Below are positions 5,915 through 14,760 of a stretch of 20,355 nt of DNA, piece after piece (the stretch's first letter is position 1; the number at the start of each line of letters is the position of its first letter). The notes beneath the pieces were generated by a model. The model ran no database searches. It saw only the letters and a list, made by a program, of their open reading frames with translations, and was not told where the DNA came from. Made by a program: the position numbers and the translations under genes. Source of the DNA: Caldithrix sp964468415 (GTDB lineage Bacteria > Calditrichota > Calditrichia > Calditrichales > Calditrichaceae); NCBI GenBank assembly GCA_964468415.1, contig CAYXUS010000057.1, positions 1-20,355 on the forward strand. Direction: 5' to 3'.

Positions 5915-7888
5915 TTACAACCCCAATTTTTTCTTCACCCAATTTTCCAATCCCCCGGCAATAATAATTTCCTGTGCGGCTGCTCCGAACGGTTTTATGG
6001 CATATTTATTTCCGCCTGTTTCAATGGCCGATTGAAGAAAATCGACCAGTGCTTTCATATTCGTCCGGATCGTCAATTTGTCTTCTCCAAACTTTTGTTT
6101 GAGGGTTTGCACCAATTCGGGTACATCCAGCACAATAAATCCGTTATTAATCGCATTTCGCTTGTACGTTTCACTAAACGAGCCGGCAATGAGCAATTGA
6201 ATTCCCGCGTATTTAAGTGCGGTCGCCGCTTGTTCGCGCGAGCTACCCGTCCCAAAGTTAAATCCGCCTACCAGAATGTCGCCTTTTTTCATAATCGTCT
6301 TAAACTCCGGATCATAATTTTCCATTACCACCTGTGCCTGCTGCTCCGGCGTAAAATCATCGATGTAGGTATATTTTCCGGGGTAGATGCCGTCCGTATT
6401 CATGTTGTCCTTGGGACAAAAGAGCAATTCGCCCTCGATCTTCTCCGGGAAACCGGGCATGATGTTTACCTTGCTTTGCGCCTGTTGCCGCGCAGGATTC
6501 ACCTTAATTTCCGCCTTGAGCGGTTCCACATCCATCGGAAAAGGAGTGTCGATTTTCCCGCTTACAGCCGAGGCCGCAACCACTGCCGGCGAAGCCAAAT
6601 ACGCCTGAGCGTTGGGCGAACCCATGCGTCCTTTAAAGTTACGATTCGTAGCCGAGATTCCCACCTCGCCATCCTCTAAAAGTCCCGTTCCCAGGCCAAT
6701 ACACGGGCCACAGCCCGGCGGCAGGGGAATAGCACCCGCATCCAGTAATGTTTGCCAATAACCCAAACGTTCCGCTTCTTTTTGCACCTCATTCGAAGCC
6801 GCCGCAATGTAAAACTTCACGTGCGGAGCGACCTTCTTCCCTTTAATAACCTCCGCAGCCTGCTGAATATCTTCCAGGCGGCTGTTCACGCACGAGACCA
6901 AATAGGCCTTGTGAATTTTAATATTTTCTTTGGCCAGCTCCGTAACCGGACGAGCAACTTTCACCGTATCCGGACCCGCCACATGGGGCACCACCGAACT
7001 CAAATCCAGCACGATTTCTTTGGCATAATAGGCATCTGCATCCGGTTTCAAATCTTGCTTTTTAAGCTCTTCGATGCGTTTTGGGTTAATTCTCGGATGC
7101 TCACCATGCCCGTCCGCATCAGATGGAACACCGGCCAGGCCTCGTTTTTTAATGTATTCGGCTCGTGCTTCCAGCCAGGCAAACGTCCGTTCGTCCACCG
7201 GAAAAACACCGGCCAGAGCACCCCATTCCGTCGTCATGTTGGCAATGGTCAAACGTTGATCAATGGAAAGTTCTTTTACTCCGTCGCCGCTGAATTCGAT
7301 CGCATGATTCAACACCTCGTCATTTTTAAAATACCCCGCCAGAGTAATGATGACATCCTTACCCGTCACGCCCGGGCGGAGCTTACCTTTAAGAACAACC
7401 CTGGCTACCGGCGGTACCTGCCACCAGGTTCGCCCGGAAGCCCAAATCGCCGCCGCGTCGGTCCGAACAATGGGTGTCCCCAAACACCCCATTCCACCGT
7501 ACATATTGGAATGACTATCCGATGCCACCACCATCGTGCCGGGCCAGGCATAGCCTTCCTCTACCATAATTTGATGCCCGATACCTCGGCCTGCCGGATA
7601 AAAATCGGCGCCCATTTCCCGGGCAAAGGCCTCGATCTTCCGATATTTCTCAAGATTTTTTTCGGACTTGTCTTGAATATTGTGATCCAACGTATTAACC
7701 ACCTGGCGTGGATTAAACAGCTTTTTTGCCCCGATCTTGCGAAACTTGGGAATAACCGCTCCGGTATTATCGTGGGTCATCACATAAGCCGGTTGAATCA
7801 TCAAATAATCACCGCTGTGTACTTCATGCCCTTCCTCCAGATCTACGGCAAAACGTTGGGCTATCTTTTCAATAAGGTTCTGAGCCAT
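5915..7888 (-). CDS. Aconitase-family hydratase resembling fungal Lys4 homoaconitase
   Basis: This 657-residue single-chain aconitase-superfamily enzyme has three 4Fe-4S ligands: C333 (LVSCVNSRLED) and C393/C396 (PPGCGPCIGLG). The N-terminal catalytic region has ASDSHSNMYGGMGCLGTP and ASGRTWWQVPPVA. The C-terminal swivel domain (about 485-600) has GFNFGTGSSREQA and AGSFSETYKRNAINNG. The WWQ-PPVA segment and overall length are reminiscent of fungal mitochondrial homoaconitase, so the substrate could be citrate/isocitrate, homocitrate/homoisocitrate or another 2-alkylmalate. No lysine, leucine or TCA-cycle gene is adjacent, so context does not decide. AGGAG lies 7 bases before the ATG. The gene appears monocistronic, between a promoter-like site and a terminator. 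Confidence 0.88.
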   Translation of the reverse strand: MAQNLIEKIAQRFAVDLEEGHEVHSGDYLMIQPAYVMTHDNTGAVIPKFRKIGAKKLFNPRQVVNTLDHNIQDKSEKNLEKYRKIEAFAREMGADFYPAGRGIGHQIMVEEGYAWPGTMVVASDSHSNMYGGMGCLGTPIVRTDAAAIWASGRTWWQVPPVARVVLKGKLRPGVTGKDVIITLAGYFKNDEVLNHAIEFSGDGVKELSIDQRLTIANMTTEWGALAGVFPVDERTFAWLEARAEYIKKRGLAGVPSDADGHGEHPRINPKRIEELKKQDLKPDADAYYAKEIVLDLSSVVPHVAGPDTVKVARPVTELAKENIKIHKAYLVSCVNSRLEDIQQAAEVIKGKKVAPHVKFYIAAASNEVQKEAERLGYWQTLLDAGAIPLPPGCGPCIGLGTGLLEDGEVGISATNRNFKGRMGSPNAQAYLASPAVVAASAVSGKIDTPFPMDVEPLKAEIKVNPARQQAQSKVNIMPGFPEKIEGELLFCPKDNMNTDGIYPGKYTYIDDFTPEQQAQVVMENYDPEFKTIMKKGDILVGGFNFGTGSSREQAATALKYAGIQLLIAGSFSETYKRNAINNGFIVLDVPELVQTLKQKFGEDKLTIRTNMKALVDFLQSAIETGGNKYAIKPFGAAAQEIIIAGGLENWVKKKLGL

Positions 7889-7922
7889 TATTCTCTCCTG
7901 ATTTTTTTTGTGATCATCCTGT

Positions 7923-7951
7923 AAATTAAGACGGATTTGGATTTAATTCAA
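7923..7951 (-). promoter_or_regulatory. Candidate promoter of the aconitase-family gene
   Basis: On the minus strand, TTGAAT (-35) is followed after 17 bases by TAATTT (-10), about 35 bp before the start codon. The -35 is good and the -10 only moderate. The site is in the divergent intergenic region shared with the riboflavin operon. Confidence 0.4.
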
Positions 7952-7987
7952 CGTTTGTCATCCCCGGGCAGGCACGAGGAACTCTTC

Positions 7988-8016
7988 TTGACTTGCATGC
8001 GTTATTTTCGAATATT
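7988..8016 (+). promoter_or_regulatory. Candidate promoter of the nudL-rib operon, with an overlapping inverted repeat
   Basis: TTGACT (7988-7993), a 17-base spacer and AATATT (8011-8016) make a sigma-70-like promoter. It would start the transcript near 8025, just before the ATG at 8044. Arms ATTTTCG and CGAAAAT (8004-8010 and 8018-8024) straddle the -10 box and could be an operator. Confidence 0.5.
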
Positions 8017-8043
8017 CCGAAAATCACAAATAACAGTCGACTT

Positions 8044-8691
8044 ATGAAGAAAAAAGAAATCGTCGCAATTTGTCGCGACCCGGAACAATTCGTTCGCCAT
8101 TTTGAAACGCGCTTGCAAAAGCACGTGCCCCAAACCTATGCTTACCGAAAAGACGTTCAGGCCATTCCGGCCGCCGTCCTTTTCCCGTTTTATTTCAAAG
8201 ACGGAGAGGCACACCTTTTGTTGACGAAACGCACCGACAAGGTAGAACATCACAAAAACCAAATTTCTCTGCCCGGTGGCCGCCGGGATCCCGATGATAC
8301 CGATTTGCAGCACACGGCTTTACGCGAAACTTTCGAAGAAGTTGGCATCGCTCCGGAGGCAATTCAACTTCTGGGGCAAACCGATCGCTTCTTGACAAAC
8401 ACCCACTACCTGGTTACTCCTTTTGTCGGCTTCTTCGACTATCCCTATCCTTTTAGAATCAGTAAAGACGAAATCGACCATTTAATCGAAGTACCGCTAT
8501 TGCATCTCCTTGACGAAGCTCATTACGAGACACGCATTTCCGAACAGAACGGTACCCCCTGGCTGCTCCACTACTATTACTATGGCACAGAGGTCATCTG
8601 GGGTGTCACCGGATTTTTGCTCAGTAATCTTTTTTCCATTGTCTTCGAACTCAATCGCAACCGTTTTAAGGCCGTAAAGGAGAGAACCTGA
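8044..8691 (+). CDS. NudL-type Nudix hydrolase (probable CoA pyrophosphatase)
   Basis: The protein has 215 residues from the ATG at 8044. The reading frame also opens at a TTG at 7993, but that would put the start inside the -35 region. LLTKRTDKVEHHKNQISLPG matches the UPF0035 signature (LLTxRSxxLxxHxGQxxFPGG). It is followed by the Nudix box GRRDPDD...ALRETFEEVGI, with Asp in place of the first Glu, as is common in CoA pyrophosphatases. The family cleaves CoA or its derivatives to 4'-phosphopantetheine and 3',5'-ADP. The stop overlaps the ribD start in TGATG, so translation is probably coupled. A riboflavin-related pyrophosphate substrate is possible but not shown. Confidence 0.85.
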   Translation: MKKKEIVAICRDPEQFVRHFETRLQKHVPQTYAYRKDVQAIPAAVLFPFYFKDGEAHLLLTKRTDKVEHHKNQISLPGGRRDPDDTDLQHTALRETFEEVGIAPEAIQLLGQTDRFLTNTHYLVTPFVGFFDYPYPFRISKDEIDHLIEVPLLHLLDEAHYETRISEQNGTPWLLHYYYYGTEVIWGVTGFLLSNLFSIVFELNRNRFKAVKERT

Positions 8692-9785
8692 TGGACGCTC
8701 CGTTCACCGATTTTGACCGACAAATGATGCGTCGCTGTTTTACGTTGGCCCAAAAAGGTCGACGCTGGGTACATCCCAATCCCATGGTCGGAGCGGTCAT
8801 CGTTAAAAACGGACGGATTATCGGAGAAGGTTTCCATCGCTATTTTGGCGGGCCACACGCCGAGGTAGAAGCATTCAACAATGCCCAGGAAGACGTTAGC
8901 GGAGCGACTCTTTATTGCAATCTGGAGCCCTGCTGCCACACCAACAAAAAAACACCACCCTGCACGCCTTTAATCATCAGCAAAAAGATCAAGCGTGTGG
9001 TGGTTTGCAACATCGATCCCAATCCCGAAGTAAGCGGCAAAGGCTTGCAGCAACTGCGTGCGGCAGGGATTGAGGTGCAAGAGGGTTTGCTGCGTGAAGA
9101 AGGCGAGCAACTTAATCGATTCTTTTTTACGGCCATGCGCAAAAAGCGCCCCTTTGTAACCGTAAAATCTGCCCACTCGCTGGATGGCTACATCGCCCGC
9201 CAGAAGGGTCGGCAAACCTGGCTAACATCCAACCGCGCAATCCGCTTTGTCCACGGATTGCGTGCCGAACACGATGCCGTTTTGGTGGGCGCCGGGACCG
9301 TACGCAGCGACGATCCCCGGCTAACCGTGCGGCACGCACGGGGACCTCAGCCCTGGCGAATCATTCTCTCCGCAAATTTAGAAATACCGCCCGGGGCCCA
9401 CGTATTCAGCGACGGCCGGCAAGCCCGCACCATCGTGTTTACCCGGGATGCCACCTCCGAAGCAAAAATCAGCCGTTGGCAAACGGCCGGAATACAGGTG
9501 TACCGTCTGCCGGAAACCGAAAACGGAAAGGTAGCCTTCTCCGCCCTGCTTAAAACGTTGTACCGCCAATTTGGGATTGCCTCCTTGCTCGTAGAAGGCG
9601 GACAACAAATTTTCAGCTTGCTTGTGCAAGAGGCGCTGTGGGACGAATGGATTGTACTGCAAACACCCAAAATTTTGGGAAGCGGTGTGCCCGTCTGGCA
9701 AAACGTTTCACCGACAGAGTGGCATTTGCACAAAATCAGGCGACTCGATCCGGACGTTGCCCTGATTTACACAAAAGAAAAATGA
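8691..9785 (+). CDS. ribD: Bifunctional riboflavin deaminase/reductase RibD
   Basis: This 364-residue cytosolic enzyme deaminates and then reduces the pyrimidine intermediate made from GTP. The N-terminal zinc deaminase domain (about 1-145) shows HPNPMVGAVIV, PHAEVEAF (zinc ligand H56), LEPCCH (C81) and TPPC (C91). The usual GRTPPC reads KKTPPC. The C-terminal reductase domain (about 150-364) shows VKSAHSLDGYIA, LTSNRAIRFVHGLRAEHDAV, VGAGTVRSDDPRLTVR and LLVEGGQQIF. AGGAG lies 9 bases before the ATG, inside the previous gene, and the start overlaps that gene's stop by one base. The length is normal for RibD. Confidence 0.95.
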   Translation: MDAPFTDFDRQMMRRCFTLAQKGRRWVHPNPMVGAVIVKNGRIIGEGFHRYFGGPHAEVEAFNNAQEDVSGATLYCNLEPCCHTNKKTPPCTPLIISKKIKRVVVCNIDPNPEVSGKGLQQLRAAGIEVQEGLLREEGEQLNRFFFTAMRKKRPFVTVKSAHSLDGYIARQKGRQTWLTSNRAIRFVHGLRAEHDAVLVGAGTVRSDDPRLTVRHARGPQPWRIILSANLEIPPGAHVFSDGRQARTIVFTRDATSEAKISRWQTAGIQVYRLPETENGKVAFSALLKTLYRQFGIASLLVEGGQQIFSLLVQEALWDEWIVLQTPKILGSGVPVWQNVSPTEWHLHKIRRLDPDVALIYTKEK

Positions 9786-9815
9786 CAATCACCCGGAAAA
9801 TTACTAAATTTGGAC

Positions 9816-10463
9816 ATGTTTACGGGATTAATCGAAGAAGTTGGTACATTGCGTAAAATTGAGCCCATGCGTGATGGGCGGCGCCTGTTTATCGAAGCGC
9901 AAACGACTCGCGCCGAAACCGCCGTCGATGATTCTGTTGCCGTCAACGGAATTTGTCTGACCGTGGTCAAACTGGATCCGGCCGGATTTTGGGTCGAAGC
10001 CGTTGGCGAAACTTTGCAGAAAACCACGTTGAAATCCTGGCGGATCGGTCAGCCAGTCAACCTGGAACGTGCATTGCGATTAAACGATCGGCTGGGCGGC
10101 CATCTGGTGCAAGGCCATGTAAATGGCGTGGGAAAAATCACGCAACTGAGCCCGCGGGGCGAAAATTATTTTTTGGAAGTAGAAATGCCCCGTAACCTGC
10201 TGCGCTACTGCGTGGCAGAAGGTTCGATTGCCATTGACGGCATTAGCTTAACCATCGCCCGGCTCAACGGAACCCGTCTGGGGGTGTCGGTCATTCCCCA
10301 TACGTTCACGCACACCAATCTGCGCAACCGCCACATCGGAGATGCCGTAAACGTCGAAACCGATATTATCGCCAAATATGTGGAACGGTTGCTGGGAAGC
10401 CGACAGCCAAAAGACGGCCAACAGTCACTCGATCAAGGCTGGCTAAAACAAATGGGATTTTAA
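9816..10463 (+). CDS. ribE: Riboflavin synthase, alpha subunit
   Basis: The protein has 215 residues from the ATG at 9816 (MFTGLIEEVG); the frame opens two codons earlier at a TTG, which I reject. It dismutates two 6,7-dimethyl-8-ribityllumazine molecules into riboflavin and the pyrimidinedione, and normally works as a trimer. Two lumazine-binding repeats are visible. Repeat 1 has GICLTVV, VGETLQKTTL, NLERAL and LGGHLVQGHVNGVGKI. Repeat 2 has AIDGISLTIA, SVIPHTFTHTNL and VNVETDIIAKYVERLL. It is 30 bp after ribD and 2 bp before ribBA. Only a weak GGA precedes the start, so translation may rely on readthrough from ribD. Confidence 0.95.
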   Translation: MFTGLIEEVGTLRKIEPMRDGRRLFIEAQTTRAETAVDDSVAVNGICLTVVKLDPAGFWVEAVGETLQKTTLKSWRIGQPVNLERALRLNDRLGGHLVQGHVNGVGKITQLSPRGENYFLEVEMPRNLLRYCVAEGSIAIDGISLTIARLNGTRLGVSVIPHTFTHTNLRNRHIGDAVNVETDIIAKYVERLLGSRQPKDGQQSLDQGWLKQMGF

Positions 10464-10465
10464 AC

Positions 10466-11692
10466 ATGACACAGGAAAAAACCATTCACTTTAACACCAT
10501 AGAAGAAGCCATCGACGACATCCGTAACGGCAAAATGGTCGTGGTTGTTGACGACCGTGACCGAGAAAATGAAGGTGATCTGATTATGGCCTCCGAACTG
10601 GTGCGCCCGGAGGACGTCAATTTCATCACCCGCGAGGCGCGGGGCATGTTGTGCATTTCCATTACGGAAGAGCGCGCCAAAGAGCTGCAATTGGATTTTA
10701 TGGTAGAAGACAACTCTTCCCGGCACCAAACTCCATTCACCGTAAGCGTAGATGCCAAACACGGCACCACCACCGGCATCTCGGCCTACGACCGCGCCCA
10801 CACCATTCGTACCATCATTAACCCTGCCACCAGGCCAAAAGACCTGGCGCGTCCGGGTCATATTTTCCCCCTTGTGGCCAAAAAAGGCGGGGTACTGCGT
10901 CGCGCCGGACACACCGAAGCCGCGATGGATCTGGCACGCCTGGCCGGGCTCCGTCCTTCGGGAATTCTGTGCGAAATTATGGCCGAAGACGGCACCATGG
11001 CCCGCGGGAAAGCCCTCGAAAATTTCACCCGTAAGCACGGGCTAAAAATAATTACCATCGCCGACCTGATCCGCTACCGCCGCCAACGGGAAAAATTTGT
11101 GCGACGCCGGGTAGTGGTAGATATGCCCACGCGCTACGGTACGTTTAAACTGTACTTGTACGAAAATACACTTAATCCCGACGAACATCACGTGGCTTTG
11201 GTAAAAGGCACCGTAGCCGACGGACGCCCCACCCTGGTGCGCGTCCATTCCGAATGCCTGACCGGCGATGTTTTCGGTTCCAAGCGTTGCGATTGCGGCG
11301 ATCAATTGCACACCGCCATGGAAATGATCGAAAAAGAAGGACGTGGTGTGCTTTTGTACATGCGGCAAGAAGGACGCGGTATTGGACTGGTGAACAAATT
11401 ACTGGCCTATGCCCTGCAGGAACAGGGCAAAGACACCGTGGAGGCCAACGAGGCGCTGGGCTTTAAAGCCGATTTGCGCGATTACGGAATTGGCGCGCAA
11501 ATTTTAAAAGATCTGGGATTAACAAAAATTCGACTGATGACCAATAATCCCAAAAAAATCATCGGATTAAAGGGATACGATCTGGAAATCGTGGAACGCG
11601 TGCCCATTGAAATTTGCCCCAATGAGGTCAACGAATTCTACTTAAAAACCAAAAGAGATAAATTAGGCCATTTATTTTTAAAAGAAAGATAA
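10466..11692 (+). CDS. ribBA: Bifunctional DHBP synthase / GTP cyclohydrolase II
   Basis: This 408-residue fusion makes both precursors of lumazine. Residues 1-205 are 3,4-dihydroxy-2-butanone-4-phosphate synthase, with the acidic metal loop DDRDRENEGDLIMASE (29-44), TGISAYDRAHTI and RRAGHTEAAMDLARLAG. Residues 210-408 are GTP cyclohydrolase II, with zinc cysteines C264, C275 and C277 (SECLTGDVFGSKRCDCGDQL), LYMRQEGRGIGL and the tail segment LMTNNPKK. All recognisable active-site residues are present in both halves, so both activities are expected. It begins 2 bp after ribE with only GGGA as a ribosome site, which suggests tight coupling. Confidence 0.96.
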   Translation: MTQEKTIHFNTIEEAIDDIRNGKMVVVVDDRDRENEGDLIMASELVRPEDVNFITREARGMLCISITEERAKELQLDFMVEDNSSRHQTPFTVSVDAKHGTTTGISAYDRAHTIRTIINPATRPKDLARPGHIFPLVAKKGGVLRRAGHTEAAMDLARLAGLRPSGILCEIMAEDGTMARGKALENFTRKHGLKIITIADLIRYRRQREKFVRRRVVVDMPTRYGTFKLYLYENTLNPDEHHVALVKGTVADGRPTLVRVHSECLTGDVFGSKRCDCGDQLHTAMEMIEKEGRGVLLYMRQEGRGIGLVNKLLAYALQEQGKDTVEANEALGFKADLRDYGIGAQILKDLGLTKIRLMTNNPKKIIGLKGYDLEIVERVPIEICPNEVNEFYLKTKRDKLGHLFLKER

Positions 11693-11760
11693 ATAAATTG
11701 TCGTCGGGCCGATGTTTCTGGCCTGAGACGGCGCGCAACCAAAAAAGTGAAGGACGAACA

Positions 11761-12225
11761 ATGAAGACGTTGGAAGGAAAGCTCTCGGCCAAAGGTAAAA
11801 AATTCGCACTGGTGGTGAGTCGTTTTAATGAGTTTATCAGCCAAAAATTGCTTTCCGGAGCAATCGATTGCTTAACACGACACCACGGCGCAACCGAAGA
11901 TATTACGGTGATCTGGGTACCGGGTTCGTTTGAAATCCCTCTGGTAGCCAAGAAGCTGGCCCAAACCGGAGAATACAATGCCGTTGTGTGCCTGGGTGCG
12001 GTTATTCGCGGCGACACCCCGCACTTTGATTACGTTGCCGCCGAAGTCTCCAAAGGTGTGGCACAAACCGCTCTGGAAACAGGTGTGCCCGTCATTTTCG
12101 GCATTATCACCAGCGACACCATCGAACAAGCCATTGAACGCGCAGGCACAAAGGCAGGCAACAAGGGCTGGGATGCTGCGCTGTCGGCCATTGAGATGGC
12201 CGACCTGTTGGGACAGTTAGGCTAA
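11761..12225 (+). CDS. ribH: 6,7-dimethyl-8-ribityllumazine synthase
   Basis: The protein has 154 residues from the ATG at 11761, with AAGGA 7 bases upstream; an in-frame TTG at 11698 is not needed. It condenses the ribityl pyrimidinedione with dihydroxybutanone phosphate and forms pentamers or 60-mer capsids. Signatures are ALVVSRFNEFI, VPGSFEIP, LGAVIRGDTPHFDYV with the catalytic His, and PVIFGIITSDTIEQA then ERAGTKAGNKG. It is the last gene of the riboflavin operon, 68 bp after ribBA. Confidence 0.96.
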   Translation: MKTLEGKLSAKGKKFALVVSRFNEFISQKLLSGAIDCLTRHHGATEDITVIWVPGSFEIPLVAKKLAQTGEYNAVVCLGAVIRGDTPHFDYVAAEVSKGVAQTALETGVPVIFGIITSDTIEQAIERAGTKAGNKGWDAALSAIEMADLLGQLG

Positions 12226-12322
12226 GTTCACCCAAGAAATTGCGCAAACATGCCGAATCCGATTCGGGAACTATCGGCGTTGAGATATTTACTTTCAGAA
12301 TCTAAAATTTAAGGAATGTTTT

Positions 12323-14758
12323 ATGGCACGAGTGCTGTTGTTTTTTTTATTGACCACTACCCTTATTTTTGCCCAAACGGTTTCCGATTGGCAAACCGTG
12401 ACCAACATGAACGATGTCAGCGGAATCGTCGATGCGGCGGGCGGTATTTGGGCCGTCTCCGATGGAGGCATGTTTTTTATCGATTCCCTCTCCCTGCACA
12501 AATTCGACAATTCAACCGACCCGGAACAGCAGTACCAGCAACTTGCAAAGCGTTTTACCAATCTGGAAGGCTTGCGGGCGATGCAGCTAACCGCCATTGC
12601 ACGGGATCAGCACGGACGTTTGATCCTGGGCAGTAACAACGGAATCATCCAAATTTACGATCCGGCCCGCGACCAATGGTCGTATCAATATGCTTTGCAG
12701 GGTGCTTCCATTCACACCTTATTCATCAAGGGCGATACCCTGTGGGTAGCACGGCAAAAAGGTGTAGCCGTGTTTTTGGATAATGGGCAAGACTATGTTT
12801 TTAAAGATTATTTTGTGAACTTTCCGCTGCAGGCGGGAGAAGTGCTTTCCTGCGCGGTTTTTAAGGGAAAAATCTGGCTGGGTACCGAAAAGGGATTGCT
12901 TTCTGCCCCGTCAGATTTCGGTCGCTACCCGATTAACGATCCGCAGCGCTGGGAAATTCGTACATCGGCACAAAATACTTCGCTGGCCAATATTAATACG
13001 CTTTCCCCCTCTGACAACTACCTGTGGATCGGCAATAGCAACGGGCTCTTTGCCATAGACAGGCATTTGCAACTTACCTTCCGAACCGACTGGAAAACCA
13101 ACCAAAACGGAAAACACTATCCCGTCAGCCATTTACTGGCCACTTCTGCCGGAACCTATGCAGCCGTCGATCACAACCTGTATTTTTATCAACCTGAGGC
13201 TGGTACACAAATTGTTCAGATTTTCCCTGAAAAAATTCAGGCCGTCACTCTGGACCGCCAGAATCAGGTTTGGGTGGGATTGCATCAAATGGGCATTGCT
13301 TCTGCCCAACACGCCCGGCCCTTTCGTCTGGATGGCCCGATTAGTAACCTTTTGCGCACCGTTTTTAAAGACAAGCAGGGGCACACCTGGGTAACCAGCA
13401 GCCGCCCGAAGGCACTTCTGGAAAACGGGATATCTCTGTTCGACGGACAGCAGTGGACCCACTTCTATTTTCAGGGGCAGTACTGGTCTGTCTTAAATTC
13501 TATTGATGTCCTTTATCAGGATCGCTTTGACAATCTCTGGTTTGGCTCGTGGGGCGGTGGCGTGATGGTCCTTAAACCTTCTTCCGGTAAAACCGACACT
13601 CTCTTTTTCCACGACTTTAGCGATCCGGGCCAATTAACCATTAGCACACTGCAGAGCACCCGTTCCTTTGACGCCAATTCATTCCAAATTTTCAAGGGCT
13701 TCCTGAGCGGTGCCGTTGTCGATCCCAAATACATTGTGATCACCTCCATTACCGAAGGGCCGTATGGCAACCTGTGGTTCGCCAATTATTATGCCTCCAA
13801 CGACCATCTTCTGGCCGTGGCTCCCTACGATCCCAATACGGGTTTTCCCGTTCTGGATGCCAATAAATGGGTCTATTTCGGCAGCCGCGATGGCATTCGC
13901 GCCGTGGAGGGAGGCGTGCTGGCACTGGCTTTCGACACCTTTAGCAATCGGGTGTACATTGGCACCTACCGCGACGGGGTGTACATTCTGGATTACGGTA
14001 ATTCCCTGGCCGACAAAAGCGACGACCAAATTTACCATTTACGCGTTCAAGATAACCTGTTCAGCAATTTCATTCAATGTTTGGCAGTGGATCAGGATGG
14101 AGTTTTGTGGATCGGAACCGCCGCGGGTTTGAATTCGTTTGACGGAATCAACGTTTACAAACATGTGGGTGACGAAATGGGATTAGCCGGCCCTTTGGAA
14201 AACAACATTCGAAAAATCGTGGTCGATCAATACAACAACAAATGGTTTGCTACCAGTGGAGGTGTAAGCATTTTACGCGCCGACCGCAGCCCGTGGGATG
14301 CAAACGGCTGGCTCGGGCTTAATTCCCGCAACAGCTTCCTGGCAAATGACGATGTGGAAGGATTGTTTGTAGACAACCAAACAGGTGAAGCGTTATTCGC
14401 CACCCACGGTGGTTTAAGCATTTACCGCGGTGCCTTTGCTGAAATACGGCCTTCCTTCAAACAAATTGCCATAGGCCCCAATCCTTTCGTACTTTCCGGC
14501 AACAACACGCATTTTGTCCTTAAAAATCTCATGTTTAATTCTTCCGTTAAAATTTTTACCATCAATGGAACGCTGGTGCGGGAGCTTACCCCGCGCACGT
14601 TGTTGCAGGATGGTACCCCGGCCGTAGATGGCGGGCGCGCTTATTGGGATGGCCGCGACAGGTTTGGAAAGAAAGTTGCATCGGGTATCTATCTTTACTT
14701 AGCTTATACCGAGGAAGGAAAATCGGTTGCAGGAAAATTCGCAGTAATACGAAAATAG
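12323..14758 (+). CDS. Exported beta-propeller protein with C-terminal sorting domain
   Basis: This 811-residue protein has a signal peptide at 1-17 (MARVLLFFLLTTTLIFA). The body is built of recurring blades of the two-component-regulator propeller type: LWIGNSNGLFAID, VWVGLHQMGIA, LWFGSWGGGVMVL, LWFANYY, VYIGTYRDGVYILD, LWIGTAAGLNSFD, KWFATSGGVSIL and ALFATHGGLSIYR. Unlike the sensor proteins that carry these propellers, it has no transmembrane segment, kinase or DNA-binding domain. The last ~90 residues (GPNPFVLSGN, VKIFTINGTLVREL, YWDGRDRFGKKVASGIYLYL, KFAVIRK) form a FlgD-Ig/T9SS-type sorting domain. AAGGA lies about 8 bases before the ATG. Its stop is 2 bp before recN. The ligand is unknown; a surface-exposed binding or structural role is likely. 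Confidence 0.85.
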   Translation: MARVLLFFLLTTTLIFAQTVSDWQTVTNMNDVSGIVDAAGGIWAVSDGGMFFIDSLSLHKFDNSTDPEQQYQQLAKRFTNLEGLRAMQLTAIARDQHGRLILGSNNGIIQIYDPARDQWSYQYALQGASIHTLFIKGDTLWVARQKGVAVFLDNGQDYVFKDYFVNFPLQAGEVLSCAVFKGKIWLGTEKGLLSAPSDFGRYPINDPQRWEIRTSAQNTSLANINTLSPSDNYLWIGNSNGLFAIDRHLQLTFRTDWKTNQNGKHYPVSHLLATSAGTYAAVDHNLYFYQPEAGTQIVQIFPEKIQAVTLDRQNQVWVGLHQMGIASAQHARPFRLDGPISNLLRTVFKDKQGHTWVTSSRPKALLENGISLFDGQQWTHFYFQGQYWSVLNSIDVLYQDRFDNLWFGSWGGGVMVLKPSSGKTDTLFFHDFSDPGQLTISTLQSTRSFDANSFQIFKGFLSGAVVDPKYIVITSITEGPYGNLWFANYYASNDHLLAVAPYDPNTGFPVLDANKWVYFGSRDGIRAVEGGVLALAFDTFSNRVYIGTYRDGVYILDYGNSLADKSDDQIYHLRVQDNLFSNFIQCLAVDQDGVLWIGTAAGLNSFDGINVYKHVGDEMGLAGPLENNIRKIVVDQYNNKWFATSGGVSILRADRSPWDANGWLGLNSRNSFLANDDVEGLFVDNQTGEALFATHGGLSIYRGAFAEIRPSFKQIAIGPNPFVLSGNNTHFVLKNLMFNSSVKIFTINGTLVRELTPRTLLQDGTPAVDGGRAYWDGRDRFGKKVASGIYLYLAYTEEGKSVAGKFAVIRK

Positions 14759-14760
14759 TC

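Noticed and set aside
6752..7924. Long plus-strand open frame (390 codons) opposite the aconitase-family gene, and a 339-codon one at 5660-6679
   Set aside because: Both lie antisense to a gene with complete family motifs. Their translations are rich in Arg, His and Phe with no recognisable domain, typical of an antisense shadow.
7993..8043. TTG start for the Nudix gene that adds 17 residues
   Set aside because: The TTG lies in the -35 box of the best promoter here and the extra residues do not match the family, so the ATG at 8044 was chosen.
7889..8690. FMN riboswitch controlling riboflavin genes
   Set aside because: I looked for the conserved AGGGTGAAATTCC-type core upstream of nudL and ribD and found none.
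12253..12267. Inverted repeat CCGAATC-C-GATTCGG after ribH as terminator
   Set aside because: The loop would be too tight and no T-run follows, so termination cannot be claimed.
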